From assembly GCF_034377145.1 (NCBI RefSeq), contig NZ_CP139707.1, positions 1,559,001-1,623,000 on the forward strand: a DNA stretch of 64,000 nt, read 5' to 3'. Position 1 is the stretch's first letter; each line of letters begins with the position of its first letter. The position numbers were made by a program, and so were the translations under genes. A model generated the notes under the pieces. That model was not told the DNA's origin and did no database searches. It was given only the letters and a program-made list of their open reading frames with translations. This stretch comes from Sulfitobacter sp. OXR-159 (GTDB lineage Bacteria > Pseudomonadota > Alphaproteobacteria > Rhodobacterales > Rhodobacteraceae). This document shows positions 28,083 to 36,557 of the stretch, piece by piece.

Positions 28083-29015
28083 TTAACGCGGCAGGTTGAC
28101 GAGGTTTGCGGCGATCTGGGCCCCCAGCCGGGCATTGTTGCGCACCAATGCGATATTGGCGACCAGCGAGCGGCCCTCGGTCAGTTCAAAGATGCGCTGG
28201 AGCAGGAAGGGGGTCACGTGCTTGCCGCTGACACCCTGCGCATCGGCCTCAGATTGGGCCTGCGCGATGATTGGGGCCAGTTCGGCGGCGGGAATTTCCT
28301 CATCCGCGGGGATCGGATTGGCCACAAGCTGCCCGCCGGGCAGCCCCATGGCGGCGCGGGTGCGGTGGGCCTTGGCAAGGGCTGCGGCATCGTCAAGACG
28401 CAGCGGCGATTGCAGATCGGAGCCTGCGCTCCAGAAGGCGGGGAAGCTGTCTTGCCCCACGGTGATGACCGGCACGCCTTGGGTCTCAAGTACTTCCAGC
28501 GTTTTCGGCACGTCCAAGATTGCTTTGGCACCCGCGGCGATCACGGTGACGGGTGTCTGCGCCAATTCCATCAGGTCGGCGGAGATGTCAAAGCTGTCTT
28601 CCGCGCCTTTGTGCACGCCGCCGATGCCGCCCGTGGCAAAGACTTCGATGCCCGCGAGGTTGGCGGCGATCATGGTGGCGGCGACTGTGGTGGCGCCTGT
28701 GCCGCCCGATGCGATGCAGACGGCCATATCGGCACGCGAAAGTTTCGCCACATTTTTGGCCTGCGCCAGATCGCTAAGCTGGTCGTCGTCCAAACCGATA
28801 TGCAACGCGCCACGGATCACGGCGATGGTGGCGGGCACGGCCCCGGCATCGCGGATGTCCTGCTCAACCTGCCGCGCCACTTCGAGGTTCTGCGGATAGG
28901 GCATGCCATGGGTGATGATTGTGCTTTCCAACGCCACGATCGGTGCGCCGCTTTCGCGGGCCTTGGCCACTTCGGCGCTGAAGGTCAGGGGCAGGGCGTA
29001 AGGGGCGGTGGTCAT
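28083..29015 (-). CDS. psuG: Pseudouridine-5'-phosphate glycosidase
   Basis: 310 residues, the usual length. It splits pseudouridine 5'-phosphate into uracil and ribose 5-phosphate. Family signatures are ALESTIITHGMPYPQN near the N-terminus, KLSRADMAVCIASGGTGATTVAATM with the catalytic lysine region, and VFATGGIGGVHKGAEDSFDISADL. The start ATG at 29015 overlaps the stop of the upstream kinase gene by four bases, so kinase and glycosidase are made together, the normal arrangement for pseudouridine catabolism. Confidence 0.94.
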   Translation of the reverse strand: MTTAPYALPLTFSAEVAKARESGAPIVALESTIITHGMPYPQNLEVARQVEQDIRDAGAVPATIAVIRGALHIGLDDDQLSDLAQAKNVAKLSRADMAVCIASGGTGATTVAATMIAANLAGIEVFATGGIGGVHKGAEDSFDISADLMELAQTPVTVIAAGAKAILDVPKTLEVLETQGVPVITVGQDSFPAFWSAGSDLQSPLRLDDAAALAKAHRTRAAMGLPGGQLVANPIPADEEIPAAELAPIIAQAQSEADAQGVSGKHVTPFLLQRIFELTEGRSLVANIALVRNNARLGAQIAANLVNLPR

Positions 29016-29896
29016 ATCTTGGTCTCTCCGGAAACGTAAAGGGCGGCAGCGTCAAGTGCGGCCTTGAGGGCGGGTTGCGCGACGGCACCGCCAAGTTCGG
29101 CCGCCACATGGGCGGCCATGAATGTGTCGCCTGCGCCCGTCACCCGGGCCACATGGACCGAGGGTGGGGTGAGGGTGATGATATCATCGCCTTGACCCAC
29201 GGTGGCGGGGTTGCCGCCATCTGTCACCACGGCACGGCGCGCGCCGCGGGCCAGCAGGGCGCGGGCGGCGGAGGGGGAATCGTCAAAGCTGGCCTGACAC
29301 AGCAGCCCGGCTTCTTCGAGGTTCACATAAAGCGTGCCGCGCCCCGCTTTAAGGAAAGGCGTCAGCCGCAGTGCCTTGCCAGGAGAGGCGGGGGCCACGC
29401 GCAGATCGGCCTTTGCCAACAGCGGGCTTTGCGCCATCCGGGCGAGCAATTCGACGGTAAGGTTGCCATCCAGCGCCACGGCGCCTTCGTAAGGGGCGGG
29501 CAGGCTGCCATCCTCCAGCGGGCGCAGAATTTTATCCCCCGCAGCTTCCAGCGAATGGGCATCGGCAATCGCGGCGATAAGCCCGTTAGACCCTTCGACG
29601 GCCATATAGCGGTCAGTCGGCAGATCGTCTGAGCGGTAAACGTGATCGGTGATCAGACCGCGCAGAGCGCAGGCGGCGATCAACTCGTCCCCCTCCGCGT
29701 CGCGGCCCACGGCGGAAAGCAGCGCGGGCGTCAACCCAAAGCGCGCCAGCGCCATGCCGATGTTCAGCGCCACGCCGCCCGGCAAGCGGGTGATGCGCCC
29801 CGGCATGTCAGAGCCTTGGCGCATCGCGTTTTCAGAGCGGCCGATCACGTCCCAAAGGACGGAGCCAATGCACAGGATGTCAGCTGTCTTTGTCAT
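29012..29896 (-). CDS. psuK: PfkB-family kinase, probable pseudouridine kinase
   Basis: 294 residues of the ribokinase/PfkB fold. The N-terminal signature is LPGGVALNIGMALARFG, and the C-terminal PfkB motif with catalytic Asp is RVTGAGDTFMAAH. Specificity for pseudouridine is inferred from the four-base overlap with psuG immediately downstream; on its own the sequence would only say sugar or nucleoside kinase. The product feeds pseudouridine 5'-phosphate to PsuG. The upstream gap is only 42 bp to the end of the DUF4198 gene, on the same strand. Confidence 0.88.
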   Translation of the reverse strand: MTKTADILCIGSVLWDVIGRSENAMRQGSDMPGRITRLPGGVALNIGMALARFGLTPALLSAVGRDAEGDELIAACALRGLITDHVYRSDDLPTDRYMAVEGSNGLIAAIADAHSLEAAGDKILRPLEDGSLPAPYEGAVALDGNLTVELLARMAQSPLLAKADLRVAPASPGKALRLTPFLKAGRGTLYVNLEEAGLLCQASFDDSPSAARALLARGARRAVVTDGGNPATVGQGDDIITLTPPSVHVARVTGAGDTFMAAHVAAELGGAVAQPALKAALDAAALYVSGETKI

Positions 29897-29938
29897 GCGG
29901 CGCTTCTAGCCGCCAAATCTGCCCACGTGCAAGCGGCG

Positions 29939-30766
29939 TTATTGTGGCACCGCAAATGTTAGCGCCGCCCAAAGCGTTTCCCAGACCGGCTGGTCGGGAT
30001 CGTATCCGGCACCTGTCTGTGCCGCTGCTGCCGGGCGCAGCACCACGGCGTCAAAGAGGTATTCGTGGCCTTCGGTGACTGGAATAACCGCTTCGCCCGC
30101 CGCGTCGGTGCGGTGGAGCGAGATGGTCACGCTGTCATCCGGCGCGCGGTCGAATACCTCAACCTGGGCATCGGCGCGAGGTTCATCCTGATAGAAAAGA
30201 GCGACCTTCATCTGACCCTCGAAATCCGCGTCATAGGGATTCGTCAGGGCGACAAATTCGGTGGTCATGCCGGTGGGGGCGTCGTCTCCAACGCCTGTAC
30301 CTGTGGCGATCAGGGTTTTGACGTGGCGTGTATAGCTCTCCACGACTTTTTCCTGCGACCAGCCGTTGGCGCTGTGATCGGCTTCAGCCTTCGGGAAATC
30401 CTTGTGCTCGGCGAAGGAGAGGAACTTCTCCCATTCCTCATAGATCACCTTTGAGGGGGTGGTTTCGGCCAGTACAACCACCAGCGCATCCCGGCCCGGC
30501 GCGGGGATCTGAAGCGCCGGGTTGTCGCCCGCACGGGGAGAGAGATTATAGGCCTGTCCCTCTACCACAATTTCAAAACGATTGAGCCGGTTGGGAAGAT
30601 AGGGAAAGGTCGATCCGACAAACTCTTCGCCATTGCGGAAATGCGCTGCGATCTTTTCACCGCTTTCCACTTGATAGTTCAGTGGCGACAGCCAGTATTC
30701 ATGGGCAACAGCAGGTAATGCCGGTAAGATACTGAAAATAATAGCGGACAACTGGGACAGTTTCAT
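29939..30766 (-). CDS. DUF4198-family periplasmic protein
   Basis: About 275 residues. A signal peptide (MKLSQLSAIIFSILPALPAVA) would leave a mature protein starting HEYWLSP, as in DUF4198 proteins linked to nickel/cobalt uptake. It has two immunoglobulin-like halves (TTEFVALTNPYDADFEGQ; VEVFDRAPDD). The start is uncertain: ATG 30766 gives the cleanest signal peptide, ATG 30781 adds five residues, and neither has an obvious ribosome binding site. Either way the 5' end interlocks with the start of the divergent HupE-like gene. psuK lies downstream on the same strand. Confidence 0.75.
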   Translation of the reverse strand: MKLSQLSAIIFSILPALPAVAHEYWLSPLNYQVESGEKIAAHFRNGEEFVGSTFPYLPNRLNRFEIVVEGQAYNLSPRAGDNPALQIPAPGRDALVVVLAETTPSKVIYEEWEKFLSFAEHKDFPKAEADHSANGWSQEKVVESYTRHVKTLIATGTGVGDDAPTGMTTEFVALTNPYDADFEGQMKVALFYQDEPRADAQVEVFDRAPDDSVTISLHRTDAAGEAVIPVTEGHEYLFDAVVLRPAAAAQTGAGYDPDQPVWETLWAALTFAVPQ

Positions 30767-31910
30767 GAAGCGAACTTTCATTTTGTTAAGAACCAAGCTG
30801 GCATTGCTTGGGCTAATGTCAAGCGCGTTGGTGATTTCCATAGGCGCTGCGGTACAGGCGCATGAGGTCAAACCGACAATCGCGGACCTGACCGTCGCCG
30901 AAGGGCGCGCGGTGCTGGCGCTTGAGATTAACCTCGAGGCTCTGCTGGCGGGGATCGACCTCGACACTGTCGAAGACACCGACAATTCCGAGAATGCAGG
31001 CGATTACGATGCGCTGCGAAGCCTGCCCGCCGCGCGTATCGCGGCCCGTGCGCCCGAGCTTTTGCCGAACTGGAACAGCCTGCCATTGCTCAGCGTGAAT
31101 GGCGCGGCCGTGCCTTTGGAAAGTGTGATGATCGAGGTGCCCGAGGGGATCGACGCCGAACTGCCGCGCGACAGTCTTTGGCGGCTGGAGGCGGCAGTGC
31201 CTGCAGGAGCCGAGCAGGTGCAGGTGACCTGGCCTGATGGCGCGGGCGCATTGGTGCTGCGCCAGCAGGGGGTGGAAGACCCCTATACCGGCTATCTGGC
31301 GGGTGGCGAAACAAGCCCCGAGATCGCGCTCTCGGGCGGCGATGCGCAAAGTGGTTGGCAAGCCTTCGTCAGCTATATCCCGGTCGGTTTCGACCACATC
31401 CTGCCCAAAGGATTAGATCATATCCTTTTCGTTTTGGGCCTGTTCTTCCTGTCGACCCGTCTGCGCCCTTTGATCTGGCAGGTTACCGCCTTCACGCTGG
31501 CCCACACGGTCACGCTTGCACTTGGTGCTCTGGGCTGGGTCAACGTGCCCGGTGCCATCGTCGAGCCGCTGATCGCCGCGTCGATCACCTATGTCGCGGT
31601 CGAGAATATCTTTCATTCGGCGCTGAACCGTTGGCGGCCCTTGGTGATCTTTGGTTTCGGCCTGCTGCACGGGCTCGGCTTTGCCTCGGTGCTGGGGGAC
31701 TTTGGCCTGCCAGCAGGGCAATTCGTCCCGGCGCTTATTGGCTTTAATATCGGGGTGGAACTGGGCCAGCTTGCGGTGATCGCCATCGCCTTCGTGCTGG
31801 TCGGCTGGGCGATGAAGCGCGATTGGTATCGCCGGGCCATCGCGGTGCCCGCCTCCTGCGTCATCGCGGCGGTCGGGGCCTATTGGTTCATCGAACGGGT
31901 ATTTCTGTAA
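30765..31910 (+). CDS. HupE/UreJ-2-family membrane protein (predicted metal transporter)
   Basis: 381 residues. A signal peptide (MKRTFILLRTK plus a hydrophobic stretch ending AVQA) leaves a mature protein starting HEVKP. An extracytoplasmic domain of about 170 residues follows. The C-terminal HupE-type membrane domain carries conserved histidines (GFDHILPKGLDHILFVLG; FTLAHTVTLAL; LLHGLGFASVLGDFGLP). HupE relatives take up nickel or cobalt. The ATG at 30765 has GGGACAG upstream, inside the opposite gene. It is divergent from the DUF4198 gene with overlapping start codons. Confidence 0.85.
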   Translation: MKRTFILLRTKLALLGLMSSALVISIGAAVQAHEVKPTIADLTVAEGRAVLALEINLEALLAGIDLDTVEDTDNSENAGDYDALRSLPAARIAARAPELLPNWNSLPLLSVNGAAVPLESVMIEVPEGIDAELPRDSLWRLEAAVPAGAEQVQVTWPDGAGALVLRQQGVEDPYTGYLAGGETSPEIALSGGDAQSGWQAFVSYIPVGFDHILPKGLDHILFVLGLFFLSTRLRPLIWQVTAFTLAHTVTLALGALGWVNVPGAIVEPLIAASITYVAVENIFHSALNRWRPLVIFGFGLLHGLGFASVLGDFGLPAGQFVPALIGFNIGVELGQLAVIAIAFVLVGWAMKRDWYRRAIAVPASCVIAAVGAYWFIERVFL

Positions 31911-31916
31911 GCGCGC

Positions 31917-31940
31917 GGGCAGCCCTTAACCGGGCTGCCC
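31917..31940. terminator. Hairpin between convergent HupE-like and ThiE-like genes
   Basis: A perfect 9-bp stem, GGGCAGCCC and GGGCTGCCC, with a 6-nt loop TTAACC sits in the 40-bp convergent gap. There is no T-tract, so it is a probable but unproven bidirectional terminator. Confidence 0.45.
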
Positions 31941-31950
31941 CAAGGGCCGC

Positions 31951-32574
31951 TTAGCCCTGCATGGCGGCGATCAGGGTGGCGAGTTCGGCCACCGGATCGT
32001 CCTTGTCCCAAATCTCGGTCCCGATGCCGAAAAAGTCGGTCCGGGGGGCAAGGGCGCGGATCATATTGATGTCCAGCGCGCCCTCGGCGACGACGGGCAC
32101 TTCGATCACTTCGGACCACCATTGAAACAATTCGGCTTCGGCAAAGCTTCCGTCGCCAAGCGTGCTGGCTTGGGTGGGGCCAAAGCTGACGTAATCGGCC
32201 CCGGCTTCGCCAGCGGCCATCCCCTCGTGCCGCGATGTGCCGCAGAAGGAACCGACGATCGCATCTTCGCCCAGTTCTTTGCGGGCATGGCGCACGGTGC
32301 GCGCGGCATCGCTGAGGTGTACCCCGTCAAGGCCGAGCTTTTCGACCATCAGCAGGTGATCCGAGATCACCAAGGCCACATCGCGCGCATGGGTCACCTC
32401 GCGCAGCGCGTCACCGGCGCGCGACAGACGGTCTTCGTCGCGGGTTGATAGCGCCATCCGCACACAGGCGACCGGATGCGCGTCCAGCACGGCGGCCAGT
32501 TGCGCGGGGAATTGGCTCAGCTCAACTTCGGGTGGGGTGATAAGGTAAATCTGCGGCTGTTCTGGCGCGTCCAT
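31951..32574 (-). CDS. ThiE-like (thiamine phosphate synthase family) TIM-barrel protein
   Basis: 207 residues. The fold and order of motifs match ThiE/TenI (IYLITPPE; GLDGVHLSD; ADYVSFGP; VPVVAEGALD). Several thiamine phosphate synthase motifs are altered, however. The phosphate-binding GPVFPTxTK segment reads GPTQASTLGDG, and the final AIGGI loop reads AEGAL. No other thiamine gene is nearby. It may be a divergent synthase or a paralogue with another role. The start is ATG 32574 with AAGGATAGGA upstream. It is divergent from the TrmJ-like gene across a tandem repeat. Confidence 0.7.
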   Translation of the reverse strand: MDAPEQPQIYLITPPEVELSQFPAQLAAVLDAHPVACVRMALSTRDEDRLSRAGDALREVTHARDVALVISDHLLMVEKLGLDGVHLSDAARTVRHARKELGEDAIVGSFCGTSRHEGMAAGEAGADYVSFGPTQASTLGDGSFAEAELFQWWSEVIEVPVVAEGALDINMIRALAPRTDFFGIGTEIWDKDDPVAELATLIAAMQG

Positions 32575-32583
32575 GGTCCTATC

Positions 32584-32637
32584 CTTAATCGGGTCCGGGG
32601 CCTTAATCGGGTCTGGGGCCCTGCTCGGGTCTGGAGG
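32584..32637. repeat. Three 18-bp imperfect tandem repeats
   Basis: Units at 32584-32601, 32602-32619 and 32620-32637. The first two differ at one base (CTTAATCGGGTCCGGGGC, CTTAATCGGGTCTGGGGC); the third is degenerate. They lie between the divergent ThiE-like and TrmJ-like genes, just upstream of the ThiE-like start. Confidence 0.85.
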
Positions 32638-32731
32638 TCTGACTAGCGCAAGGCGCTGCAAAAGAAAACGGATATGCGTCTGTGGCGCGGGCTTTCTTGC
32701 GGTGGTGCGGCGCAGGGGCTATGAGGCGCGC

Positions 32732-33496
32732 ATGACCCAGACAACATCCTCCTCCGTCCAGCCTGCGCCGATCCCGGCCATCGTGCTTGTCCGCCCACAG
32801 ATGGGCGAGAACATCGGCGCCGCGGCGCGCGCGATGTGGAACTTTGGCCTAGATCACATGCGCGTCGTGGCCCCGCGCGACGGTTGGCCCAGCCAATCTG
32901 CCGTGGCCATGGCCTCGGGCGCGGGGCGGCTGTTGGATGAGGCGCAGCATTGCGACGATCTGCCGGGCGCGCTCAGCGATTGCGATTTCACCTTTGCCAC
33001 CACCGCGCGCGGCCGCGACCTGACCAAGCCGGTCTACAGCCCCGAAGCGGCGATGCGGCTGGCCGCGGAAAAGATCGCGGCGGGCCAACGGGTTGCGGTG
33101 CTTTTCGGCCCAGAGCGGGCCGGGCTGGAGAACGAGGATATCGCGCAGGCAAACGCCATCGTCTCGGTCCCGGTGAATCCTAAATTCGCCTCGCTCAACC
33201 TCGCGCAATGCGTGCTCTTGATGTCCTATGAATGGATGCGCGCACAGGGTGAAGTGACGCATGAGGTGACCGAGATGGCAGGCACCGACTGGGCCAAAGG
33301 AGCCGAGGTTGACCATCTGGCGCGGCATTACGAGGAACGGTTGGAAGAGGCGGGGTTCTTCTATCCCGAACATAAAACCGCATCGATGAAGCTGAACCTG
33401 CGCAACATGTGGTCGCGAATGCCGCTGACCCGAGCGGATGTTCAGATGTTGCATGGCATCCTGCGGCAAATGGTCCGGTGGAAGAACAAGGACTGA
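32732..33496 (+). CDS. SPOUT RNA methyltransferase, TrmJ-like
   Basis: 254 residues. The SPOUT knot motifs are present: IVLVRPQMGENIGAAARAMWNFG at the start, VAVLFGPERAGLENEDI in the middle, and VPVNPKFASLNLAQCVLLMSYEW for S-adenosylmethionine binding. A C-terminal helical extension completes it. TrmJ methylates the ribose of tRNA position 32; this target is inferred from family membership. The start is ATG 32732, after ATGAGGCGCGC; the in-frame sequence upstream translates the tandem repeats and is not coding-like. Confidence 0.87.
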   Translation: MTQTTSSSVQPAPIPAIVLVRPQMGENIGAAARAMWNFGLDHMRVVAPRDGWPSQSAVAMASGAGRLLDEAQHCDDLPGALSDCDFTFATTARGRDLTKPVYSPEAAMRLAAEKIAAGQRVAVLFGPERAGLENEDIAQANAIVSVPVNPKFASLNLAQCVLLMSYEWMRAQGEVTHEVTEMAGTDWAKGAEVDHLARHYEERLEEAGFFYPEHKTASMKLNLRNMWSRMPLTRADVQMLHGILRQMVRWKNKD

Positions 33497-33764
33497 GGGA
33501 AGACTGAGGGCCAGCGGCTGCCCGTGGGATGGCGATGCATTGGGTGGTTCATGCCACTTTATCGTGCAGCGTCAACGCTTTGTCGCAAAGGCGCACCCAG
33601 CCTCACCAAATCGCCTCCCCGTGGGGCGGACAGGCGATGGCCCGGCGCCTGCGGCTTGGCTCCGGGCTGGGCTGCCTCTGCACCGTTTCGAACATAACGC
33701 CCCCCGCTAGACCTTTCCCCGCCCATGGCATACCACTGCATCCAAACGGAAAATGAGGCGCGCC
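33497..33764. other. Gene-free stretch between TrmJ-like gene and ctaA
   Basis: 268 bases without a supportable gene. A 75-codon frame starting at ATG 33529 has no ribosome binding site, runs to 33756, and has Arg-rich, low-information content, so I do not call it. No strong promoter, hairpin or repeat was seen; the ctaA promoter is presumably here. Confidence 0.4.
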
Positions 33765-34910
33765 ATGGCGGAAAAACGCAAACTTTTCGAAGAGGTCGGC
33801 ACCGACCAACCCAGCCGTGCCCCGGTGCAAACCGGCGGCATCGACAAGGGCCGTGGCGGCGCACGCGGCCCGATCCGGATTTGGCTGATGATCCTCTTCG
33901 CGCTGGTCTTTGTCATGATCGCCGTGGGCGGGCTGACGCGGCTGACCGACTCTGGGCTCAGCATCACCGAATGGCGCCCCGTCACTGGCGCTCTGCCCCC
34001 GATGACTGAGGCCGACTGGCAGTCTGAGTTCGATAAATACAAGCAGATCGACGAGTTTCAGGTCCAGAACTCTTGGATGGAACTCTCTGATTTTAAAAGC
34101 ATCTATTGGTGGGAATGGGGGCATCGGCAACTTGGCCGGGTGATTGGCCTCGTCTGGGTTTTGGGCTTTCTCTACTTCCTGCTTCGGCGTCAAATTCCGG
34201 TGGGCTGGAACAAGCGCCTGCTTTTTATCGGCGCATTGGGCGGCGCGCAGGGGGCGATTGGCTGGTGGATGGTCGCCTCGGGGGTGACCAGCGGGCAGGG
34301 GGTGACGGATGTGGCCTCTTACCGTTTGGCGACCCATCTCGGCCTCGCCTTTGTCATCCTCGGATTTATCACATGGTATGTGCTCTTGTTGGGCCGCAGC
34401 GAACGCGACCTGATTCAGGCCCGCCGCGCCAAGGAGGCCAAGCAGTTCGGCATGGCCACGGGGTTGTTGCATTTCGCAGCGTTGCAGATCCTACTGGGTG
34501 CCTTGGTCGCGGGCATTGATGCAGGGCGCTATTTCGTCGATTGGCCGCTGATGCAGGGGCAGTTCTTCCCGCCAGAGGCTTTCGATATCACGCCCACATG
34601 GCGCAACTTCTTTGAAAACCCCGGGCTGGTGCAATTCATGCACCGAATGGCGGGCTATCTGCTCTTTGCATTCGGCGTGGTCGTCTGGCTGCGCGGTCGC
34701 CGCTCGGCCCATGCGCGGACGCGATTTGCGTTTAATGCGGTGATGGCGGCGCTGGCCTTGCAGGTGGTTCTGGGCATCACCACGGTGCTTTATGCCGCTC
34801 CGGTGCATCTGGCGCTGGCGCATCAGGCGTTGGCCGTTCTGCTCTGGGTGTTGATCCTGCGGGCGCGTTTTCATGCGGCCTATCCCGTCGCCACATCGCT
34901 GAGAGGCTGA
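33765..34910 (+). CDS. ctaA: Heme A synthase
   Basis: 381 residues with eight predicted membrane helices. It oxidises the C8 methyl of heme O to a formyl group, supplying heme A for aa3-type cytochrome oxidase. Conserved histidine helices are visible (WWEWGHRQLGRVIGLVW; ATHLGLAFVILG; FMHRMAGYLLFA; ALAHQALAVLLW) together with GGLTRLTDSGLSITEWRPVTGALPP. It is the alphaproteobacterial (type 2) form. ATG 33765 is chosen over ATG 33753 because GAGG lies eight bases upstream of it. The M32 peptidase gene starts three bases after the stop. Confidence 0.93.
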   Translation: MAEKRKLFEEVGTDQPSRAPVQTGGIDKGRGGARGPIRIWLMILFALVFVMIAVGGLTRLTDSGLSITEWRPVTGALPPMTEADWQSEFDKYKQIDEFQVQNSWMELSDFKSIYWWEWGHRQLGRVIGLVWVLGFLYFLLRRQIPVGWNKRLLFIGALGGAQGAIGWWMVASGVTSGQGVTDVASYRLATHLGLAFVILGFITWYVLLLGRSERDLIQARRAKEAKQFGMATGLLHFAALQILLGALVAGIDAGRYFVDWPLMQGQFFPPEAFDITPTWRNFFENPGLVQFMHRMAGYLLFAFGVVVWLRGRRSAHARTRFAFNAVMAALALQVVLGITTVLYAAPVHLALAHQALAVLLWVLILRARFHAAYPVATSLRG

Positions 34911-34913
34911 GAC

Positions 34914-36395
34914 ATGACTGCATATGACGAATTGATGGCCTTTCAGCGCGAAACAGAAGCGTTGGCGCAGGTCGCGGGGCGGCTCGGCTGGGACCAAGAA
35001 ACGGTCATGCCCCGCGGCGCCGCGCCCCAGCGGGGCGAGGAGATGGCGGCGATGGAAAGCGTGCTGCACGCCCGCCGCATCGACCCGCGTATCGCCGATT
35101 GGTTGGGCCGTATCGAAACGGCGGGTCTGGACGCGGTGGGGCAGGCCAATCTGCGCCACATCAAACGCGATGTTGACCGAGCGACCCGTGTTCCCGCCGA
35201 TTTGGCGGCGCGGATCGCCCGTGTCACCTCCGCCGCCCAAGGCACATGGGCCGAGGCCCGTGCCGCCGACGATTTCGCGGCCTTCGCTCCTACCTTGAAA
35301 GAAGTGATCGCCCTCAAACGGGAAGAGGGGGCTGCGCTGGCCGAGGGGCGCGATATCGGTATCTACGACGCGATGCTAGAAGACTATGAGCCCGGCACCA
35401 CAGCGGCGGACCTCGAAGCCATGTTCGGCGCGCTGCGCCCAAAGTTGGCCGAACTGCGCGCCGCCGTGCGGGAGGCCGAAGCGCCACCGGTGCTGGAAGG
35501 GGTTTTCGACGAAGCGGCGCAGATGACCCTGACCGCCAAACTGGCGCGGCGCTTTGGCTATGATCTGGCCACCGGGCGGATCGACAAGGCGGTGCATCCT
35601 TTCTCATCGGGCTCGGGTTTGGACGTCCGGATCACCACAAGGACTAATGCGCTTGACCCGTTCAACTGCTTTTATTCGACAGTGCATGAGGTTGGCCACG
35701 CCGCCTATGAACAGGGAATCGACAGCGCCTACCTGCTGACCCCGCTGGGGCGCGGGGTGTCGATGGGGGTGCATGAAAGCCAGAGCCGAATCTATGAGAA
35801 TCAAATTGGCCGCAGCCGCGCCTTCACCGGATGGCTCTACGGCGAGATGACGGCTGTCTACGGCGACTTTGGCGTGCCGGATGCCGAGACATTTTACAGC
35901 ATCGTCAACCGCGTGTCGGATGGCTTCATTCGGACCGAGGCTGACGAGCTGCAATATAACATTCACGTCCTGCTGCGGTTCGACCTTGAACGTGCGCTGA
36001 TGTCGGGCGATCTGCAGGTCGACGGGTTGGAGGCCGCATGGAACGATCGGTTCGAGGCCGATTTCGGCTACGCGGTTGACCGTCCCTCAAACGGGGTCTT
36101 GCAGGATGTCCATTGGTCGGTCGGGCTATTGGGGTATTTCCCAACCTACAGCCTCGGCAATGTCTATGCGGGATGCCTTCATGAGGCACTGCGGAAAGCG
36201 GTACCTGATCTTGATGACGCCTTGGCAAGAGGAGATACAAGCACGGCCACCGCATGGCTTCGCGAGAACGTGCAGCAGCACGGCGGGCTCTACGAGCCGC
36301 GAGAGGTGATCGCGCGGGCTTGCGGAAAGCCGCCGACGGAGGCGCCTTTGCTGACTTATCTGGAGAATAAGTTCAAAGATTTGTACAATATTTAA
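34914..36395 (+). CDS. Carboxypeptidase M32 (thermostable carboxypeptidase 1 family)
   Basis: 493 residues, the standard length for M32 metallocarboxypeptidases, which remove C-terminal residues from peptides. The zinc motif HEVGHAAYEQG is an HEXXH variant, and the second ligand region is GVSMGVHESQSRIYENQIGRS. Other family hallmarks are DVRITTRTN and the C-terminal SVGLLGYFPTYSLGN. No signal peptide is present, so it is cytoplasmic. It begins three bases after ctaA and probably shares its transcript. Confidence 0.93.
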   Translation: MTAYDELMAFQRETEALAQVAGRLGWDQETVMPRGAAPQRGEEMAAMESVLHARRIDPRIADWLGRIETAGLDAVGQANLRHIKRDVDRATRVPADLAARIARVTSAAQGTWAEARAADDFAAFAPTLKEVIALKREEGAALAEGRDIGIYDAMLEDYEPGTTAADLEAMFGALRPKLAELRAAVREAEAPPVLEGVFDEAAQMTLTAKLARRFGYDLATGRIDKAVHPFSSGSGLDVRITTRTNALDPFNCFYSTVHEVGHAAYEQGIDSAYLLTPLGRGVSMGVHESQSRIYENQIGRSRAFTGWLYGEMTAVYGDFGVPDAETFYSIVNRVSDGFIRTEADELQYNIHVLLRFDLERALMSGDLQVDGLEAAWNDRFEADFGYAVDRPSNGVLQDVHWSVGLLGYFPTYSLGNVYAGCLHEALRKAVPDLDDALARGDTSTATAWLRENVQQHGGLYEPREVIARACGKPPTEAPLLTYLENKFKDLYNI

Positions 36396-36461
36396 GCATG
36401 CAAGACCGGGAACAATCGAGCGTTGACGGGGTTGCTTAAACAGCGGGCACTGCTTTGGTTC

Positions 36462-36476
36462 TTAACTATGCCTTAA
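36462..36476 (+). promoter_or_regulatory. CtrA-type binding box upstream of small secreted protein gene
   Basis: TTAA (36462-36465), seven bases CTATGCC, TTAA (36473-36476), followed by C: an exact match to the alphaproteobacterial CtrA consensus TTAA-N7-TTAAC. It lies 82 bases upstream of the GTG start at 36558, in the 162-bp region after the M32 gene, a normal promoter distance. Confidence 0.6.
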
Positions 36477-36557
36477 CATTTCGCCTTTGCGCTGCTCTCG
36501 TTTATATGCGATGGTGCAGTGAGTTTAAAATTTGACGAGATACAGGAGTACCTAGAC

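Noticed and set aside
33529..33756. Possible 75-codon gene upstream of ctaA
   Set aside because: No ribosome binding site, overlaps the probable ctaA promoter region, and Arg/Pro-rich composition; could be revived by conservation data.
36473..36508. TTAACA with TATATG as a sigma70 promoter for the small secreted protein
   Set aside because: The spacer would be 24 bases, too long; the TTAA-N7-TTAA box explains the first element better.
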